Assembly: GCF_019160155.1 (NCBI RefSeq)
Contig: NZ_JAFNIH010000019.1
Location: 124,001 to 188,000 of the forward strand
DNA length: 64,000 nucleotides
Source: Pinisolibacter aquiterrae
Lineage (GTDB): Bacteria; Pseudomonadota; Alphaproteobacteria; Rhizobiales; Ancalomicrobiaceae
Direction of reading: 5' to 3'
Position 1 is the first letter of the stretch. Every line of letters starts with the position of its first letter. The notes beneath the pieces were generated by a model. The model was not told where the DNA came from. It ran no database searches and was given only the letters and a program-made list of their open reading frames with translations. This document shows positions 1 to 9,241 of this stretch, piece by piece. A program made the position numbers and the translations under genes.

Positions 1-23
1 ACGCGAAGAACCCCGAACGCGAA

Positions 24-51
24 GAACCCGGAGCCGCGAGGCCCCGGGTTC
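24..51 (-). terminator. Hairpin after prs
   Basis: The arms GAACCCGG (24-31) and CCGGGTTC (44-51) pair around a 12-nt loop, 33 nt beyond the prs stop codon. On the minus strand the stem is followed by TTCGCGTTC, not a clean T run, so termination is inferred from position and stem strength. Confidence 0.45.
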
Positions 52-83
52 TCGAAGATCGCGATCGTGGCGGCGGGGCCCGA

Positions 84-1016
84 TCAATCGAACAGGCTCG
101 ACACCGACTTTTCCTGCGCGGTGCGGGCGATCGCCTCGCCGAGCAGCGGCGCGATCGACAGGACGCGGATGTTGGAGGCCGCCCGGACCGCGTCGGTCGC
201 CTGGATCGAATCGGTGATGACCAGCTCCTTCAGCGCCGAGGAGGTGATGCGGGTGACCGCGCCGCCCGACAGTACGCCGTGGGTACAATAGGCGGAGACG
301 TCCTTGGCGCCGCGCTTCAGGAGCGCCTCGGCGGCGTTGCAGAGGGTGCCGCCCGAATCGATGATGTCGTCGACCAGGATGCAGGAGCGTCCCTCGACGT
401 TGCCGATGACGTTCATCACTTCCGATTCGCCCGGCCGCTCGCGGCGCTTGTCGACGATGGCGAGTTGGGCGTCGATGCGCTTGGCGAGCGCGCGGGCGCG
501 CACCACGCCGCCGACGTCCGGCGAGACCACCATGACGGTGCCCGGCGCGTAGCGTTCCTTGATGTCGCGCATCATCACCGGCGCGGCATAGAGATTGTCG
601 GTCGGGATGTCGAAGAAGCCTTGGATCTGCCCGGCGTGGAGATCGAGCGTCAGAACGCGGTCGGCGCCGGCATGGGTGATCAGATTGGCGACGAGCTTGG
701 CGGAGATCGGCGTGCGCGGACCCGGTTTGCGGTCCTGGCGGGCGTAGCCGAAATAGGGCAGCACCGCGGTGATCCGCTTGGCCGAGGATCGACGCAGCGC
801 GTCGGTCATGATCAGGAGTTCCATCAGGTGGTCGTTGGCCGGATAGCTCGTCGACTGAATGACGAACGTGTCCTCACCGCGCACGTTCTCCTGGATTTCG
901 ACGAAGATCTCCTGATCGGCGAACCGCTTGACCGAACAGGCCGACAGCGGGATCTCGAGATACTTGGCGATCTCTCCGGCCAGCACTCGGTTCGAATTGC
1001 CGCAGACGAGCTTCAT
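84..1016 (-). CDS. prs: Ribose-phosphate pyrophosphokinase
   Basis: Makes PRPP from ribose 5-phosphate and ATP in the cytoplasm, feeding purine, pyrimidine, histidine and NAD synthesis and the adenine salvage enzyme encoded at 19072-19599. The 310-residue product has the usual length. It carries the PRPP-binding loop [11 protein letters not shown] at about residues 215-225, a [11 protein letters not shown] segment near 125 and the YARQDRK ATP-contact segment near 91-97. I start at the ATG at 1016, which has GAGG seven bases upstream, rather than the in-frame GTG at 1028. It is the last gene of the minus-strand series that begins with lgt, and a 142-base gap before it leaves room for its own promoter. 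Confidence 0.97.
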   Translation of the reverse strand: MKLVCGNSNRVLAGEIAKYLEIPLSACSVKRFADQEIFVEIQENVRGEDTFVIQSTSYPANDHLMELLIMTDALRRSSAKRITAVLPYFGYARQDRKPGPRTPISAKLVANLITHAGADRVLTLDLHAGQIQGFFDIPTDNLYAAPVMMRDIKERYAPGTVMVVSPDVGGVVRARALAKRIDAQLAIVDKRRERPGESEVMNVIGNVEGRSCILVDDIIDSGGTLCNAAEALLKRGAKDVSAYCTHGVLSGGAVTRITSSALKELVITDSIQATDAVRAASNIRVLSIAPLLGEAIARTAQEKSVSSLFD

Positions 1017-1158
1017 CGGATGCCTCACGACGGAAACGACGGGAGAGGCGGTTCCCCGCCCGCCCCCGTCTGAACGCGACGCCCCTCGGGCGCCCTGGGA
1101 TGGCCGGCCTTTTATCGAGTTTGCGGCGGCGCGTAAACCGCGACCTCGCCGGCAAGGC

Positions 1159-1704
1159 TCATCGCCGGCTGCGATTGAGCCATGCCTGAATGTCGCGCGC
1201 CGAGCGCTTGGCCAGCCGGGTCTGCACGTCGCCGTCGACCGCGCCCCACGGGTCGCCGTCGGCGCCCCCCGCCACGTCCTGGCCGACGATGCGATGCACC
1301 GGCGTCCCCGCGGCGTCGTAGATGTCGTAGGTGTAGAGGATCGTCGAGGAGGTCGAATGGCCGAGCGCGACGAAGTGGCCCTGGATGCGCCACGTCGCCG
1401 GATCCTCCAGCCGATGGACCAGATCGATGTTGGCGGCGGCCGCCTCGGTGCGGAAGCTGCGATAGATCGCGTCGCCGATCGTCACGGGAATGCCGCTGAA
1501 GGGCAGCATCTGCACCGTCTCGCGGCCCGCCGGCGGCGCCTCGCGCAAGGGGGCGAGACGAATGCGGCCGGAGAGCGTCGCCCCGGCCTGTTCGAGCGCC
1601 GACTGATCGCTGCATCCGGCGACCAGCGTCAGACCGAGCGCGACGAGGCCGGCGCGCGCGAGGGTACGCGGAAGACGAAGGCCGAGGGGACGGAAGGACA
1701 GCAT
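1159..1704 (-). CDS. Putative lipoprotein of unknown function
   Basis: I do not recognise a catalytic domain in this 181-residue protein. The N-terminus has arginines, a hydrophobic stretch at about residues 17-29 and a lipobox LVAGC ending at Cys31, so an inner- or outer-membrane lipoprotein is expected. The rest is a soluble domain with a run resembling a carbohydrate- or ligand-binding beta fold, but this is not assignable by eye. The ATG at 1704 places the signal peptide correctly and has GAGG ten bases upstream. An earlier in-frame ATG at 1779 would add an uncharged-poor extension ahead of the signal. It lies between pgeF and prs, probably in the same transcript. Confidence 0.75.
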   Translation of the reverse strand: MLSFRPLGLRLPRTLARAGLVALGLTLVAGCSDQSALEQAGATLSGRIRLAPLREAPPAGRETVQMLPFSGIPVTIGDAIYRSFRTEAAAANIDLVHRLEDPATWRIQGHFVALGHSTSSTILYTYDIYDAAGTPVHRIVGQDVAGGADGDPWGAVDGDVQTRLAKRSARDIQAWLNRSRR

Positions 1705-1813
1705 CGCTTGGGCGCCTCGTCGGACGATGGGGGTTCCGCGCCTGTCTAGCCGGAAACCGAGCCTCGGTCCAGAAATCATGGCCTCGTCGGCACCGCGCCG
1801 ACGAGCCCGAACC

Positions 1814-2581
1814 TCACGCCACCAGAGCGATCGCCGAGACCAGCCGCCCGTAATCGGGCTCGCCGCGATGGGTCGTGCGCCGATAGGAGAAGAACCGCTC
1901 CTCCTGCGCATAGGTGCAGAGCGCCAGATCGCCGGCCGCGCCGACCCCGGCCTCGGCGAGCCGCAGCGCGATGAAGGCCGGCAGATCGAACATCGCATGG
2001 CCGACCCGCCCCGACGGCCGGAAGAACCGCGCCCATCCCGCCTCGCGCGCGACGAAGCGCTCGACGAACTCCGGCCCGACCTCGTAGGCCTCCCCCGAGA
2101 TCGTCGGCCCCAACACCGCCGTGATCCCGCCGCGCGAGGCGCCGAGCCCCTCCATCGCCGCGACCGTCGCCTCGATCACGCCGTGAAACGCCCCCTGCCA
2201 ACCGGCATGCGCCGCCCCGACCACCCGCGCCCGCGCGTCGGCGAAGAGAATCGGCCCGCAATCGGCCGTCGCCACGCCGACCGCCACCCCCGGCCGCGCC
2301 GTCACCACCGCGTCGGCCTTCGGCCCCTCGCCCGGCGCCCACGCCTCCTCGACCACCACCACGTCGGGCGAATGGACCTGATAGGGCATCGCCAGACGAC
2401 CCGGCGCGACGCCGAGCGCCGTCGCCACCCGGCCGCGATTGGCCATCACCCGGTCGCGATCGTCGCGCGAGCCGAGCCCGATGTTGAGACTGGCGTAGAT
2501 CCCCTCGGAGACGCCCCCCTCGCGGGTGAAGAAACCATGGGCGACGCCCGGAAGATCGGAGAGGAGCGGCGAACGGATCAC
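1814..2581 (-). CDS. pgeF: Peptidoglycan editing factor PgeF (multicopper polyphenol oxidoreductase/laccase-domain family)
   Basis: A family member of YfiH/PgeF, which removes wrongly incorporated amino acids from UDP-MurNAc precursors; earlier annotations call it a laccase. The 255-residue protein shows the three metal-site segments of the family: YQVHSPD near residue 70, ATADCGP near 107 and GAAHAGWQG near 125. The start is a GTG at 2581, with GAGG eight bases upstream and a four-base overlap with the stop of the upstream methyltransferase gene, so translation is likely coupled. No upstream ATG fits. Function is inferred from family. Confidence 0.9.
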   Translation of the reverse strand: MIRSPLLSDLPGVAHGFFTREGGVSEGIYASLNIGLGSRDDRDRVMANRGRVATALGVAPGRLAMPYQVHSPDVVVVEEAWAPGEGPKADAVVTARPGVAVGVATADCGPILFADARARVVGAAHAGWQGAFHGVIEATVAAMEGLGASRGGITAVLGPTISGEAYEVGPEFVERFVAREAGWARFFRPSGRVGHAMFDLPAFIALRLAEAGVGAAGDLALCTYAQEERFFSYRRTTHRGEPDYGRLVSAIALVA

Positions 2582-3699
2582 GGACGGGACCTCGTGTCGG
2601 AAAGGGGGAACGTCGGCGCCAGCCCCGGCAGGGCCACGCCCGGGCGAGTGACCGCCATGACCTTGAAGAGCGAGCCCATCTCGTCCGGGCCGACCAGCCG
2701 CTCGACCTGACCGACGATGTCGGCCCGCGTCGCCTCGTCCTTGTCGGCGCCGAGCCGGCCGGCCCGCTCCGCGAGACCGAGCGACAGCAGGAAATCGCCC
2801 TGCTCGACCGGCCCGTGCACCGCCGCCCCGGCCCCGCGCGCCGCGGCCCCCAGCGCAGTGAAATCCACGTGCGCGGTGAGATCGGCCTCGCCCGGCCGCT
2901 CCAGCGCCTCGACCGGGGTGTGACTGCGCACCGCCTGGAACGTGTCGCCGAAGGCCGGGCCCGAATAGCCGTAGTCGATCGCCAGCAGAACCCCGCCCTC
3001 GGCGGCGATCCGTCGCGCCAGCCCGGCCATGATCGCCACCCCGACCGGCGAGACCTCGACGATCGCGCCGTCCTCGGCCGCCGCCAGACGCTCCGGCAGG
3101 CCCGCCCCCGGCAGCGCCGTCGCGCCGAGGCCCATGACGAGACGCCCCTCGCCGTCGAGCCCGACCATGCGCTCGCGCCACGCGTCGCCGGCCCGTTCGA
3201 ACTGGCGGATCGGCAGCGCGTCGAAGAATTCGTTGGCGACCGCGATCAGCGGCCCGGCCGGGATCTCCTCGGCCGCGGCGTACCACGTCGGCGAGAGCGG
3301 CCCGCCGGCGAGCGTCGCCGCTTGCCGCGCGCGAAGCCGCGGGCTGGTCTCGACGAGCCCGAGCCGCGCCGCCGCCACGAAGGCCGGCGCGCGCCTGGCG
3401 ACCCGGAGGAGATCGGCCATCAGCGTGCCGCGCCCCGGCCCGAACTCGACCAGCTGGAACGGCGCCGGCCGGCCGAGCCGCTCCCAGGTCTCCACCAGGA
3501 AGGCGCCGATCACCTCGCCGAACATCTGCGAGACTTCGGGCGCGGTGACGAAGTCGCCGCCGGCCCCGAAGGGTTCTCGCGCCATGTAGTAGCCGTGTTC
3601 GGGATCGCCCAGGCACGTCCCCATGAAATCGAACACCGACATCGGTCCGTCGAGACGGATCCGAGCCTTGATGCGATGTTCGAGGGGCGTGACGGTCAT
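2578..3699 (-). CDS. SAM-dependent methyltransferase, MidA/NDUFAF7 family
   Basis: 373 residues, matching the DUF185/MidA/NDUFAF7 family; the mitochondrial relative methylates an arginine on complex I subunit NDUFS2. The SAM-binding motif [16 protein letters not shown] lies near residues 82-97. Also typical are [19 protein letters not shown] near 44-62 and [13 protein letters not shown] near 157-169. The start ATG overlaps the lgt stop by four bases (ATGA). Whether the bacterial enzyme acts on the complex I homologue is inference from the eukaryotic relative. Confidence 0.9.
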   Translation of the reverse strand: MTVTPLEHRIKARIRLDGPMSVFDFMGTCLGDPEHGYYMAREPFGAGGDFVTAPEVSQMFGEVIGAFLVETWERLGRPAPFQLVEFGPGRGTLMADLLRVARRAPAFVAAARLGLVETSPRLRARQAATLAGGPLSPTWYAAAEEIPAGPLIAVANEFFDALPIRQFERAGDAWRERMVGLDGEGRLVMGLGATALPGAGLPERLAAAEDGAIVEVSPVGVAIMAGLARRIAAEGGVLLAIDYGYSGPAFGDTFQAVRSHTPVEALERPGEADLTAHVDFTALGAAARGAGAAVHGPVEQGDFLLSLGLAERAGRLGADKDEATRADIVGQVERLVGPDEMGSLFKVMAVTRPGVALPGLAPTFPLSDTRSRP

Positions 3700-4535
3700 G
3701 GCCTCTCCGCGCTCGTGACGGTGGTCCCGCGCCGCGCCGCCCAGATCGCCAGCGCCGCCCCGGCCGCCACCATCGGCAGCGACAGGATCTGGCCCATGGT
3801 GATGAAGCCCCAGAGATAGCCGAGCTGGGCGTCGGGCTCGCGGAAATACTCGACCGTGAACCGCGCCAGCCCGTAGCCGATCGCGAAGAGACCGGCGATC
3901 ACGCCCGGACGCTTCAGCAGATCGGTGCGGAAGACGAGATGGCCGATCACCGCGAAGAGGACGATCCCCTCGAGCGCCGCCTCGTAGAGCTGGCTCGGAT
4001 GGCGGGCGAGCGGCCCGCCGTGCGGAAACACCATCGCCCACGGCACGTCCGCCGCCCGGCCCCAGAGCTCGCCATTGATGAAATTGGCGATCCGCCCGAA
4101 GAACAGGCCGATCGGCGCCGCCGCCGCCGCCAGATCGAACAGGGTCAGCAGCGGATAGGGCTTCCTTCGCGTGAACAGCACCATCGCCGTGATCACGCCG
4201 AGGAAGCCGCCGTGGAACGACATGCCGCCACCCCACACCATCGGGATCTCTTCCGGATGGGCGAAATAATGGGCGGGGTTGTAGAAGAGCACGTAGCCGA
4301 TGCGCCCGCCGAGCACGATGCCGAGCGTCGCCCACAGCACGAAATCGTCGAGATCGGCCGCGCTCGGACGCGCCGCCCGCCCCCACAGCCGATCGGCCGC
4401 GATCAGTCGCCGCATGTACCACCAGCCGATCAGGATGCCGGCGACATAGGCCAGCGCATACCACCGGATCGCCAGCGGACCGACTTGCAGCGCGATCGGA
4501 TCGATCACCGGGAAGGGCAGAGCGAACAGGGGCAT
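3696..4535 (-). CDS. lgt: Prolipoprotein diacylglyceryl transferase
   Basis: Transfers diacylglycerol from phosphatidylglycerol to the lipobox cysteine of prolipoproteins in the inner membrane. The 279-residue protein has about seven hydrophobic segments and the Lgt signature region [14 protein letters not shown] at residues 147-160, plus the conserved HGG at 108-110. The alanine in GRIAN replaces the more common glycine of GRIGN. It is first of the five-gene minus-strand series; the lipoprotein three genes downstream is a plausible substrate. The upstream SD is weak (GAGA). Confidence 0.97.
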   Translation of the reverse strand: MPLFALPFPVIDPIALQVGPLAIRWYALAYVAGILIGWWYMRRLIAADRLWGRAARPSAADLDDFVLWATLGIVLGGRIGYVLFYNPAHYFAHPEEIPMVWGGGMSFHGGFLGVITAMVLFTRRKPYPLLTLFDLAAAAAPIGLFFGRIANFINGELWGRAADVPWAMVFPHGGPLARHPSQLYEAALEGIVLFAVIGHLVFRTDLLKRPGVIAGLFAIGYGLARFTVEYFREPDAQLGYLWGFITMGQILSLPMVAAGAALAIWAARRGTTVTSAERP

Positions 4536-4707
4536 GGGCGGCGAAATCTCGTGAACGTCGGTCGGCGCGGACAGTGCGGCGCCGGCCGGTGCCCGTCAAG
4601 CGCCGGTCCGGCCCGCGCCCCTTGCGGGAGGCGGATCGCCACCCCATAACACCGACGATGGGGCGAAACCATGATCGCCCGCCCGGCCACCATGGGAGCC
4701 ACCGACC

Positions 4708-5031
4708 ATGACCCAGACCAGCAACCGCTTCTTCGACGACATCGCCAAGCTGATGACCGATGCCGCCGGCGTCGCCCAGGGTTTCGGCAAGGAGGTCGAG
4801 ACCGCCGTGCGCGCCCGCGCCGAGAGCTTCGTCACCGACATGGATCTGGTGAAGCGCGAGGATTACGAGGTCGTCCGCGAGATGGCCGCCAAGGCCCGCG
4901 CCGAGAACGAGGCGCTCTCCGCCCGCCTCGACGCGCTCGAAGCCCGGCTCGCGAAACTCGAGGGCGGCAAGAGCAACCTCTCCGAGACCCTGATCGCCGG
5001 CGGCGATCCCGCCGCGCCGATGATCGGCTGA
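4708..5031 (+). CDS. ubiK: Accessory factor UbiK family protein (BMFP domain)
   Basis: A 107-residue helical protein of the UbiK/YqiC family, which in gammaproteobacteria assists aerobic ubiquinone synthesis and can bind membranes. The N-terminal part (residues 7-50) is an amphipathic helix region and residues 65-90 form a coiled coil rich in Ala, Glu, Leu and Arg, with the LEARLAKLE pattern of the family. A GGGAG lies upstream of the ATG. It diverges from lgt and sits just before a DUF523 gene whose start follows its stop by a few bases. Role in this lineage is inferred. Confidence 0.85.
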   Translation: MTQTSNRFFDDIAKLMTDAAGVAQGFGKEVETAVRARAESFVTDMDLVKREDYEVVREMAAKARAENEALSARLDALEARLAKLEGGKSNLSETLIAGGDPAAPMIG

Positions 5032-5036
5032 CCACC

Positions 5037-5522
5037 TTGGACAGGATCCTGGTCTCGGCCTGCCTGATCGGCTGGCCGGTCCGCTGGGACGGCGGCGCCA
5101 AGACCGCGCACCACCCCCTCCTCGCCCGATGGGCCGAGGAGGGGCGGCTGGTGCCGCTCTGCCCCGAGACCGTGGCCGGCCTGCCGACGCCGCGCCCCGC
5201 CGCCGAGGTCGAACCCGGCGCCACCGCCCGCGACGTGCTCGAGCGCCGCGCCACCGTGCGCGACGCCGCCGGTGGCGATCACGGCGACGCCTTCCGCGAG
5301 GGCGCCCGCATCGCGCTCGCCACCGCCCGCGTGCGCTCGATCCGCTTCGCGCTCCTGACCGACGGCAGTCCCTCCTGCGGCACGACGGGGATCGCCGACG
5401 GCACCTTCTCGCGCACCCGCCGCATCGGTGAGGGCGTGACGGCGCGCGCGCTCGCCGACGCCGAGATCGAGGTCTTCCCCCTCCACGAAATCGAGGCCCT
5501 CGCCGCCCGGCTCGACCTCTAG
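5037..5522 (+). CDS. DUF523 family protein
   Basis: A 161-residue protein that begins with the family hallmark ILVSACLIGWPVRWDGG (residues 4-20) and has cysteines in VPLCPE and in GSPSCG, a spacing typical of DUF523 proteins. The biochemical function is unknown; conserved cysteines suggest metal or redox chemistry. No ATG fits the conserved N-terminus: the best start is TTG at 5037, five bases after the ubiK stop, with a CTG at 5028 as the alternative. The poor SD suggests translational coupling to ubiK. Confidence 0.85.
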   Translation: MDRILVSACLIGWPVRWDGGAKTAHHPLLARWAEEGRLVPLCPETVAGLPTPRPAAEVEPGATARDVLERRATVRDAAGGDHGDAFREGARIALATARVRSIRFALLTDGSPSCGTTGIADGTFSRTRRIGEGVTARALADAEIEVFPLHEIEALAARLDL

Positions 5523-5542
5523 GGTCGCGCCGCTATCCACAA

Positions 5543-5571
5543 GCCCGCGAACTCTCCACAGTTTCGCGGGC
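5543..5571. terminator. Nine-bp stem-loop after DUF523
   Basis: A perfect inverted repeat, GCCCGCGAA (5543-5551) and TTCGCGGGC (5563-5571), with an 11-base loop, 20 bases after the DUF523 stop. There is no T tract. A CTATCCACA close to a DnaA box lies just upstream at 5533-5541, with only a partial CTCCACA in the loop, so I do not call an origin. Confidence 0.4.
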
Positions 5572-5780
5572 GCGGCCCGGGGAAATCGATCGCGCCCAGG
5601 TCTTCCGCGCCTATACTGAAATCGTACGAGAGATTCGCTCTGCGGTGTTCGGTCTTTCGAGTGAGTGGCCTGTCTCGATGCTGTTCCGGCCGACGTACTC
5701 GTCGTCACCGGCGGCCGGGAAGGATGCTTTCGGTCTAGTATTCCCCGCGTTCGGCCCACATTCCACGCGAGGCCTCCTCG

Positions 5781-6281
5781 ATGAGCCTGATCGAATTGGA
5801 ACTGGAACGGCATGCCAATCCGGTCGACGTGATCGAACACGTCGCCGCGCTCGAGGACTGGAGCTTCGAGCGCTCCGGAGACGACGAGATCACCATCTCC
5901 ATCGCCGGATCCTGGTGCGACTACCACGTCTCCGTCTCCTGGATGGAGGACGTCGAGGCGCTGCATCTGGCCTGTGCCTTCGACCTCAAGGTGACCGAGC
6001 CGCGCCGCGCCGAGGTGATGCGCCTGCTCACCCTCGTCAACGAACAGATGTGGCTCGGCCATTTCGACCTGTGGTCGGGCGACGGCGTCGTGATGTATCG
6101 TCACGCCCTGCTGCTCGCCGGCGGCGCCGAACCCTCGGCGCGCCAGATCGGGGCCATGCTGGTCGGGGCCATCGAGGCCTGCGATCGTTATTATCAGGCG
6201 TTCCAATTCGTCGTCTGGGCCGGTCGCACCGCCCAGGAGGCGCTCGAGGGCGCTCTCTTCGAAACCATGGGCAACGCATGA
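5781..6281 (+). CDS. YbjN domain-containing protein
   Basis: A 166-residue protein matching the YbjN family of type III secretion chaperone-like folds. The body has the family pattern of an aromatic-rich sheet, including WMEDVEALHLACAFD near residues 57-71 and NEQMWLGHFDLW near 90-101. YbjN in E. coli affects motility and stress responses but has no defined reaction. GAGG lies about eight bases before the ATG. Its stop overlaps the proC start by four bases, an arrangement found widely in Hyphomicrobiales. A TATACT at 5612-5617 could be a promoter -10 element, without a clear -35. Confidence 0.85.
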   Translation: MSLIELELERHANPVDVIEHVAALEDWSFERSGDDEITISIAGSWCDYHVSVSWMEDVEALHLACAFDLKVTEPRRAEVMRLLTLVNEQMWLGHFDLWSGDGVVMYRHALLLAGGAEPSARQIGAMLVGAIEACDRYYQAFQFVVWAGRTAQEALEGALFETMGNA

Positions 6282-7102
6282 TCGAGACCTTCACCGCCGC
6301 CGCTCCGCTCGTCCTCGTCGGTTGCGGCAAGATGGGTGGCGCCATGTTGACCGGCTGGCTCGACCGCGGCCTCGCTCCCGAGGGCGTGGTCGTCGTCGAG
6401 AAGATGCCGTCGCAGGCGCTCTCCGCCCTCGCCGCCGAACGCGGCCTCACCCTCCATGCCACCGCGCCGGAGGGCGTCACCGCCCGGGTGATGCTCGTCG
6501 CCGTCAAGCCGCAGGGCCTCGACGCCGCCTTCGCGACGTTGAAGCCGCTGGTCGGACCCGAGACCGTGGTGGTCTCGGTGGTCGCCGGCAAGACCATCGC
6601 CGCCTTCACCGCCGGTCTCTCGAGCGAGCGGATCGTCCGCACCATTCCCAACACCCCGGCCCAGGTCGGACGCGGCATCACCGCCGCGGTCGCCGGCCCC
6701 GCCGTGACCGCCGCCGACCGCGAGTTGGTCTCCGCCCTGCTGGCGGCGATCGGCGAGGTCGAGTGGGTCGAGGTCGAGGATCACATCGATCTCGTCACCG
6801 CCGTCTCCGGCTCCGGCCCGGCCTATGTCTTCCACATGGTCGAGGCACTCGCCGCCGCCGGCGCCGCCGCCGGCCTCGCCCCCGATCTCGCCGCCCGTCT
6901 CGCCCGCGCCACCATCGAAGGGGCCGGCGAACTGCTGTGGCAGAGCCCGGAGACCCCGGAACAGCTGCGCGTCAACGTCACCTCGCCGGCCGGCACCACC
7001 GCCGCCGCCCTCGCCGTGCTGATGGGCGAGAACGGGTTGACGCCCCTGATGACCGAGGCCGTCGCCGCCGCCGCCCGCCGCTCGCGCGAACTGGCCGGCT
7101 GA
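6278..7102 (+). CDS. proC: Pyrroline-5-carboxylate reductase
   Basis: Catalyses the last step of proline synthesis, reducing pyrroline-5-carboxylate with NAD(P)H. The 274-residue protein has a Rossmann nucleotide loop LVGCGKMGGAM at residues 12-22, the VAVKPQ segment, RTIPNTPAQVGRG near 125 and the C-terminal dimer domain with VSGSGPAYVFHMVEA, SPAGTTAAAL. Length and motif order are canonical. Translation is coupled to ybjN through an ATGA overlap. Confidence 0.97.
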   Translation: MIETFTAAAPLVLVGCGKMGGAMLTGWLDRGLAPEGVVVVEKMPSQALSALAAERGLTLHATAPEGVTARVMLVAVKPQGLDAAFATLKPLVGPETVVVSVVAGKTIAAFTAGLSSERIVRTIPNTPAQVGRGITAAVAGPAVTAADRELVSALLAAIGEVEWVEVEDHIDLVTAVSGSGPAYVFHMVEALAAAGAAAGLAPDLAARLARATIEGAGELLWQSPETPEQLRVNVTSPAGTTAAALAVLMGENGLTPLMTEAVAAAARRSRELAG

Positions 7103-7120
7103 GACCGAACTCACGACGTC

Positions 7121-7180
7121 TCGACCGCTTCGAAACGTCGCGACCGAAAGCGAGCCGACCGGGCATCATCCGGCCGGTCG
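7121..7180 (+). repeat. Dispersed element: 20-mer plus CGACCGG hairpin, copy 1
   Basis: TCGACCGCTTCGAAACGTCG (7121-7140) recurs with one change at 61616-61635. In both places it is followed by a hairpin with CGACC-containing arms, here CGACCGG (7156-7162) and CCGGTCG (7174-7180). It lies just past the proC stop, so it may also act as a terminator. Confidence 0.55.
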
Positions 7181-7255
7181 TGGCGCTCGTGAGACGAGGA
7201 CACGTCCGAAGGTCACGAGCCGAGCCCGAGCCGCCGCGCCCTCCCGGGCGGCCGG

Positions 7256-7888
7256 TCAGCCCCCCTTCTGCTTCGCCGCGAGATCGGCGTCGATCGCCGC
7301 GGTCTTCGCCGCCGCCGGCCGCGCCGCGAAACGCTCGACATAGGCCGCGATCCCCGGCGTCGCCGGCACCAGGCCGAAGGCGGTGAGCCAGGTCAGCGCC
7401 GGCCCGAAGACCCCGTCGACGATCGTGAAGCTCTCGCCGAGGAACCACGGCCCGGTCGCGAGCTGCCCCTCGACCGCCGCCATCGTGTCCTCGTAGGAGC
7501 CGTAGCCGGCCATGCTGGCCTTGGGCGCCTCCCATTTCATCGCCTTCTGCAGCACCGCCGGCTCGACGCAGTCGCCGTAGAAGAAGAGCCAGCGCAGCAG
7601 CGACCCGCGCAAGGGATCGCCCGGCTGCGGACACATCCCCGTCTCCGGAAAGAGGTCGCCGAGATAGAGCGCGATCGCGCCCTGTTCCGTCACCACCACC
7701 TCGCCATGGCGGATCGCCGGCACCTTGCCCATCGGATTGATGGCGAGATAGGCCGGTGCCTTGTGCTCGCCCTTGGCGAGATCGAGGACGTGGAGGTCGT
7801 AGGGAAGGCCCATTTCCTCGGCGAGCCGCAGCGTGCAGCTGGACCGCGTCTGCGGGGCGTGGAAGAGCGTGAAGCGACGATCGGACAC
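7256..7888 (-). CDS. Glutathione S-transferase family protein
   Basis: 210 residues. The N-terminal thioredoxin-like half starts FTLFHAPQTRSS and includes NPMGKVPAIRHGEVVVTEQGAIALYL, the glutathione-binding segment with the cis-proline and the TEQGAI (usual ESxAI) loop. The C-terminal half is helical and has the conserved FTIVDGVFGPALTW. The probable catalytic residue is one of the serines after QTRS. The start is a GTG at 7888, six bases after AGGAG; the longer frame to 8014 has no such site. Substrate is unknown. It diverges from the esterase gene. Confidence 0.88.
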   Translation of the reverse strand: MSDRRFTLFHAPQTRSSCTLRLAEEMGLPYDLHVLDLAKGEHKAPAYLAINPMGKVPAIRHGEVVVTEQGAIALYLGDLFPETGMCPQPGDPLRGSLLRWLFFYGDCVEPAVLQKAMKWEAPKASMAGYGSYEDTMAAVEGQLATGPWFLGESFTIVDGVFGPALTWLTAFGLVPATPGIAAYVERFAARPAAAKTAAIDADLAAKQKGG

Positions 7889-8046
7889 GAGCGACTCCTG
7901 CGCTGGAACGGAGAGCGCAGAATGGAACAAACATCGAACACAAACAAGAGGGCGACCACCACGAATTCGGTCTCGCCGCCGCAATCTCGGCGGGTTCCTC
8001 TCGTGGAATATCAATCTCGAGATCGTTCGAACCGACGGATCGCCCC

Positions 8047-9069
8047 ATGCTCCCCGCCCTGTCTCGCCTGCGCTCCCTCCTCGCCCTCGGCGCCCTCGCG
8101 CTCCTCGTCGCCGCGCCGAACGCCGGCGCCGCCGGCCTCGTCGAGACCGCCCGCGCCTGCCGCGCCGATCGCGCCGCGTTCTGCGGCGACGTCTCGCTCG
8201 GCGGTGGCGCCGTCCGCGCCTGCCTGCGCGCCCGGCTCGACGCGCTCTCCACCCGCTGCCGCGAGGCCCTCCTCGCCTCCGCCGACGCGACCCCGTCGCG
8301 GACGACGGCGCCCGACGCGCCCTTGCGCGACCTCGCCTACGGCCCCGACCCGAAACAACGCCTCGACGTCTACCGCCCCGCCGAGGCGCGCGGCGCGCCG
8401 GTCCTCTTCATGGTCCACGGCGGCGCCTGGGCGATCGGCGACAAGGAGGCCGACGCCGTCGTCGACGCCAAAGTGGCGCATTTCCTGCCGCAGGGCTGGA
8501 TCTTCATCTCCGTCGACTACCGCCTCCTACCCGCCGCCGATGTCGCCACCCAGGCCGAGGACGTCGCCCGCGCGCTCGCCTTCGCGCAACGCCATGCGAC
8601 CGAATGGGGCGGCGACCCGCGCCGCTTCGTGCTGATGGGCCACTCCGCCGGCGCCCATCTCGTCGCCCTCCTCACCGCCGATCCCGCCCTCGCCCGCCGC
8701 TTCGGCGCCGCGCCCTGGCGCGGCACGGTCGCCCTCGACAGCGCCGTCTACGACGTACCCGCGCTGATGACGGCGCGCCACCTGCGGCTCTACGATCGCG
8801 CCTTCGGAACCGACCCGGCCGCCTGGACCGAGGTCTCGCCACTCCATCGCCTGAGCGGGCGTCCGGCGCCGATGCTGCTGATCTGCTCGACCCGACGCGA
8901 CGACGCCTGCCCGCAGGCTCGCGCCTTCGCCGCCGCCGCCCGCGCGCGCGGCGGCGACGCCCGGATCTTCGCCACCCCGCAGAGCCATCGCGAGATCAAC
9001 CGCGACCTCGGCGAGGCCAATGCGGAGACGCGCGCCGTCGACGCCTTCCTCGCCGCCGCCGTCCCCTGA
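8047..9069 (+). CDS. Exported alpha/beta hydrolase with an N-terminal cysteine-rich (GLG1-like) module
   Basis: 340 residues. A signal peptide (about residues 1-29, ending GAAG) is followed by a four-cysteine module with Cys38, Cys46, Cys59 and Cys71 in the pattern C-x7-C-x12-C-x11-C, resembling a Golgi/GLG1 cysteine-rich repeat. The rest is an alpha/beta hydrolase: oxyanion segment HGGAW at 124-128, nucleophile elbow GHSAGAH with Ser200, a candidate acid near 287-288 in STRRDD, and His in SHREIN near 319. The hydrolase resembles the BD-FAE/kynurenine formamidase-like esterases. Secretion would let the cysteines form disulfides. Substrate is unknown; the fusion is the notable point. Confidence 0.82.
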   Translation: MLPALSRLRSLLALGALALLVAAPNAGAAGLVETARACRADRAAFCGDVSLGGGAVRACLRARLDALSTRCREALLASADATPSRTTAPDAPLRDLAYGPDPKQRLDVYRPAEARGAPVLFMVHGGAWAIGDKEADAVVDAKVAHFLPQGWIFISVDYRLLPAADVATQAEDVARALAFAQRHATEWGGDPRRFVLMGHSAGAHLVALLTADPALARRFGAAPWRGTVALDSAVYDVPALMTARHLRLYDRAFGTDPAAWTEVSPLHRLSGRPAPMLLICSTRRDDACPQARAFAAAARARGGDARIFATPQSHREINRDLGEANAETRAVDAFLAAAVP

Positions 9070-9168
9070 GATCGGCGGCGAAAAGGGCGGAAATCCTTGC
9101 GCCTCGTGCCCTTCGGTGCTAGGAACCCGCCCGTTCCCACACGCCGACACCCCTGGAGGCACCGTGAG

Positions 9169-9241
9169 GGACCCCGCCCACGCGCCCGTGAGGGTCCGGG
9201 AGCGGGAGGCGAAAGGGCCGGTCGACCGGCCTTTTTCTTTT
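9169..9241 (+). promoter_or_regulatory. rplY leader with tandem stem-loops, the second terminator-like
   Basis: A GGACCC/GGGTCC stem (9169-9174 with 9192-9197) is followed by the palindrome GCCGGTCGACCGGC (9217-9230), flanked by AAAGG before and CTTTTTCTTTT after. This is a good intrinsic terminator, 27 bases before the rplY start codon. It either ends transcription from upstream or attenuates rplY. A possible promoter lies around 9094-9120 (TTGCGC and GTGCTA). Confidence 0.6.

Noticed and set aside
1-29. 13-base direct repeat ACGCGAAGAACCC at the left edge, as a tandem repeat or CRISPR unit
   Set aside because: Only two copies with a 16-base period are visible and they overlap a terminator stem; nothing shows an array.
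279-1073. Long plus-strand ORF opposite prs
   Set aside because: It is antisense to a full-length conserved PRPP synthetase with all motifs; the mirrored codon use at high GC produces open antisense frames.
5533-5571. Possible DnaA boxes and origin
   Set aside because: Only one near match (CTATCCACA) and one partial CTCCACA are present, with no cluster, AT-rich unwinding site or dnaA/dnaN nearby.
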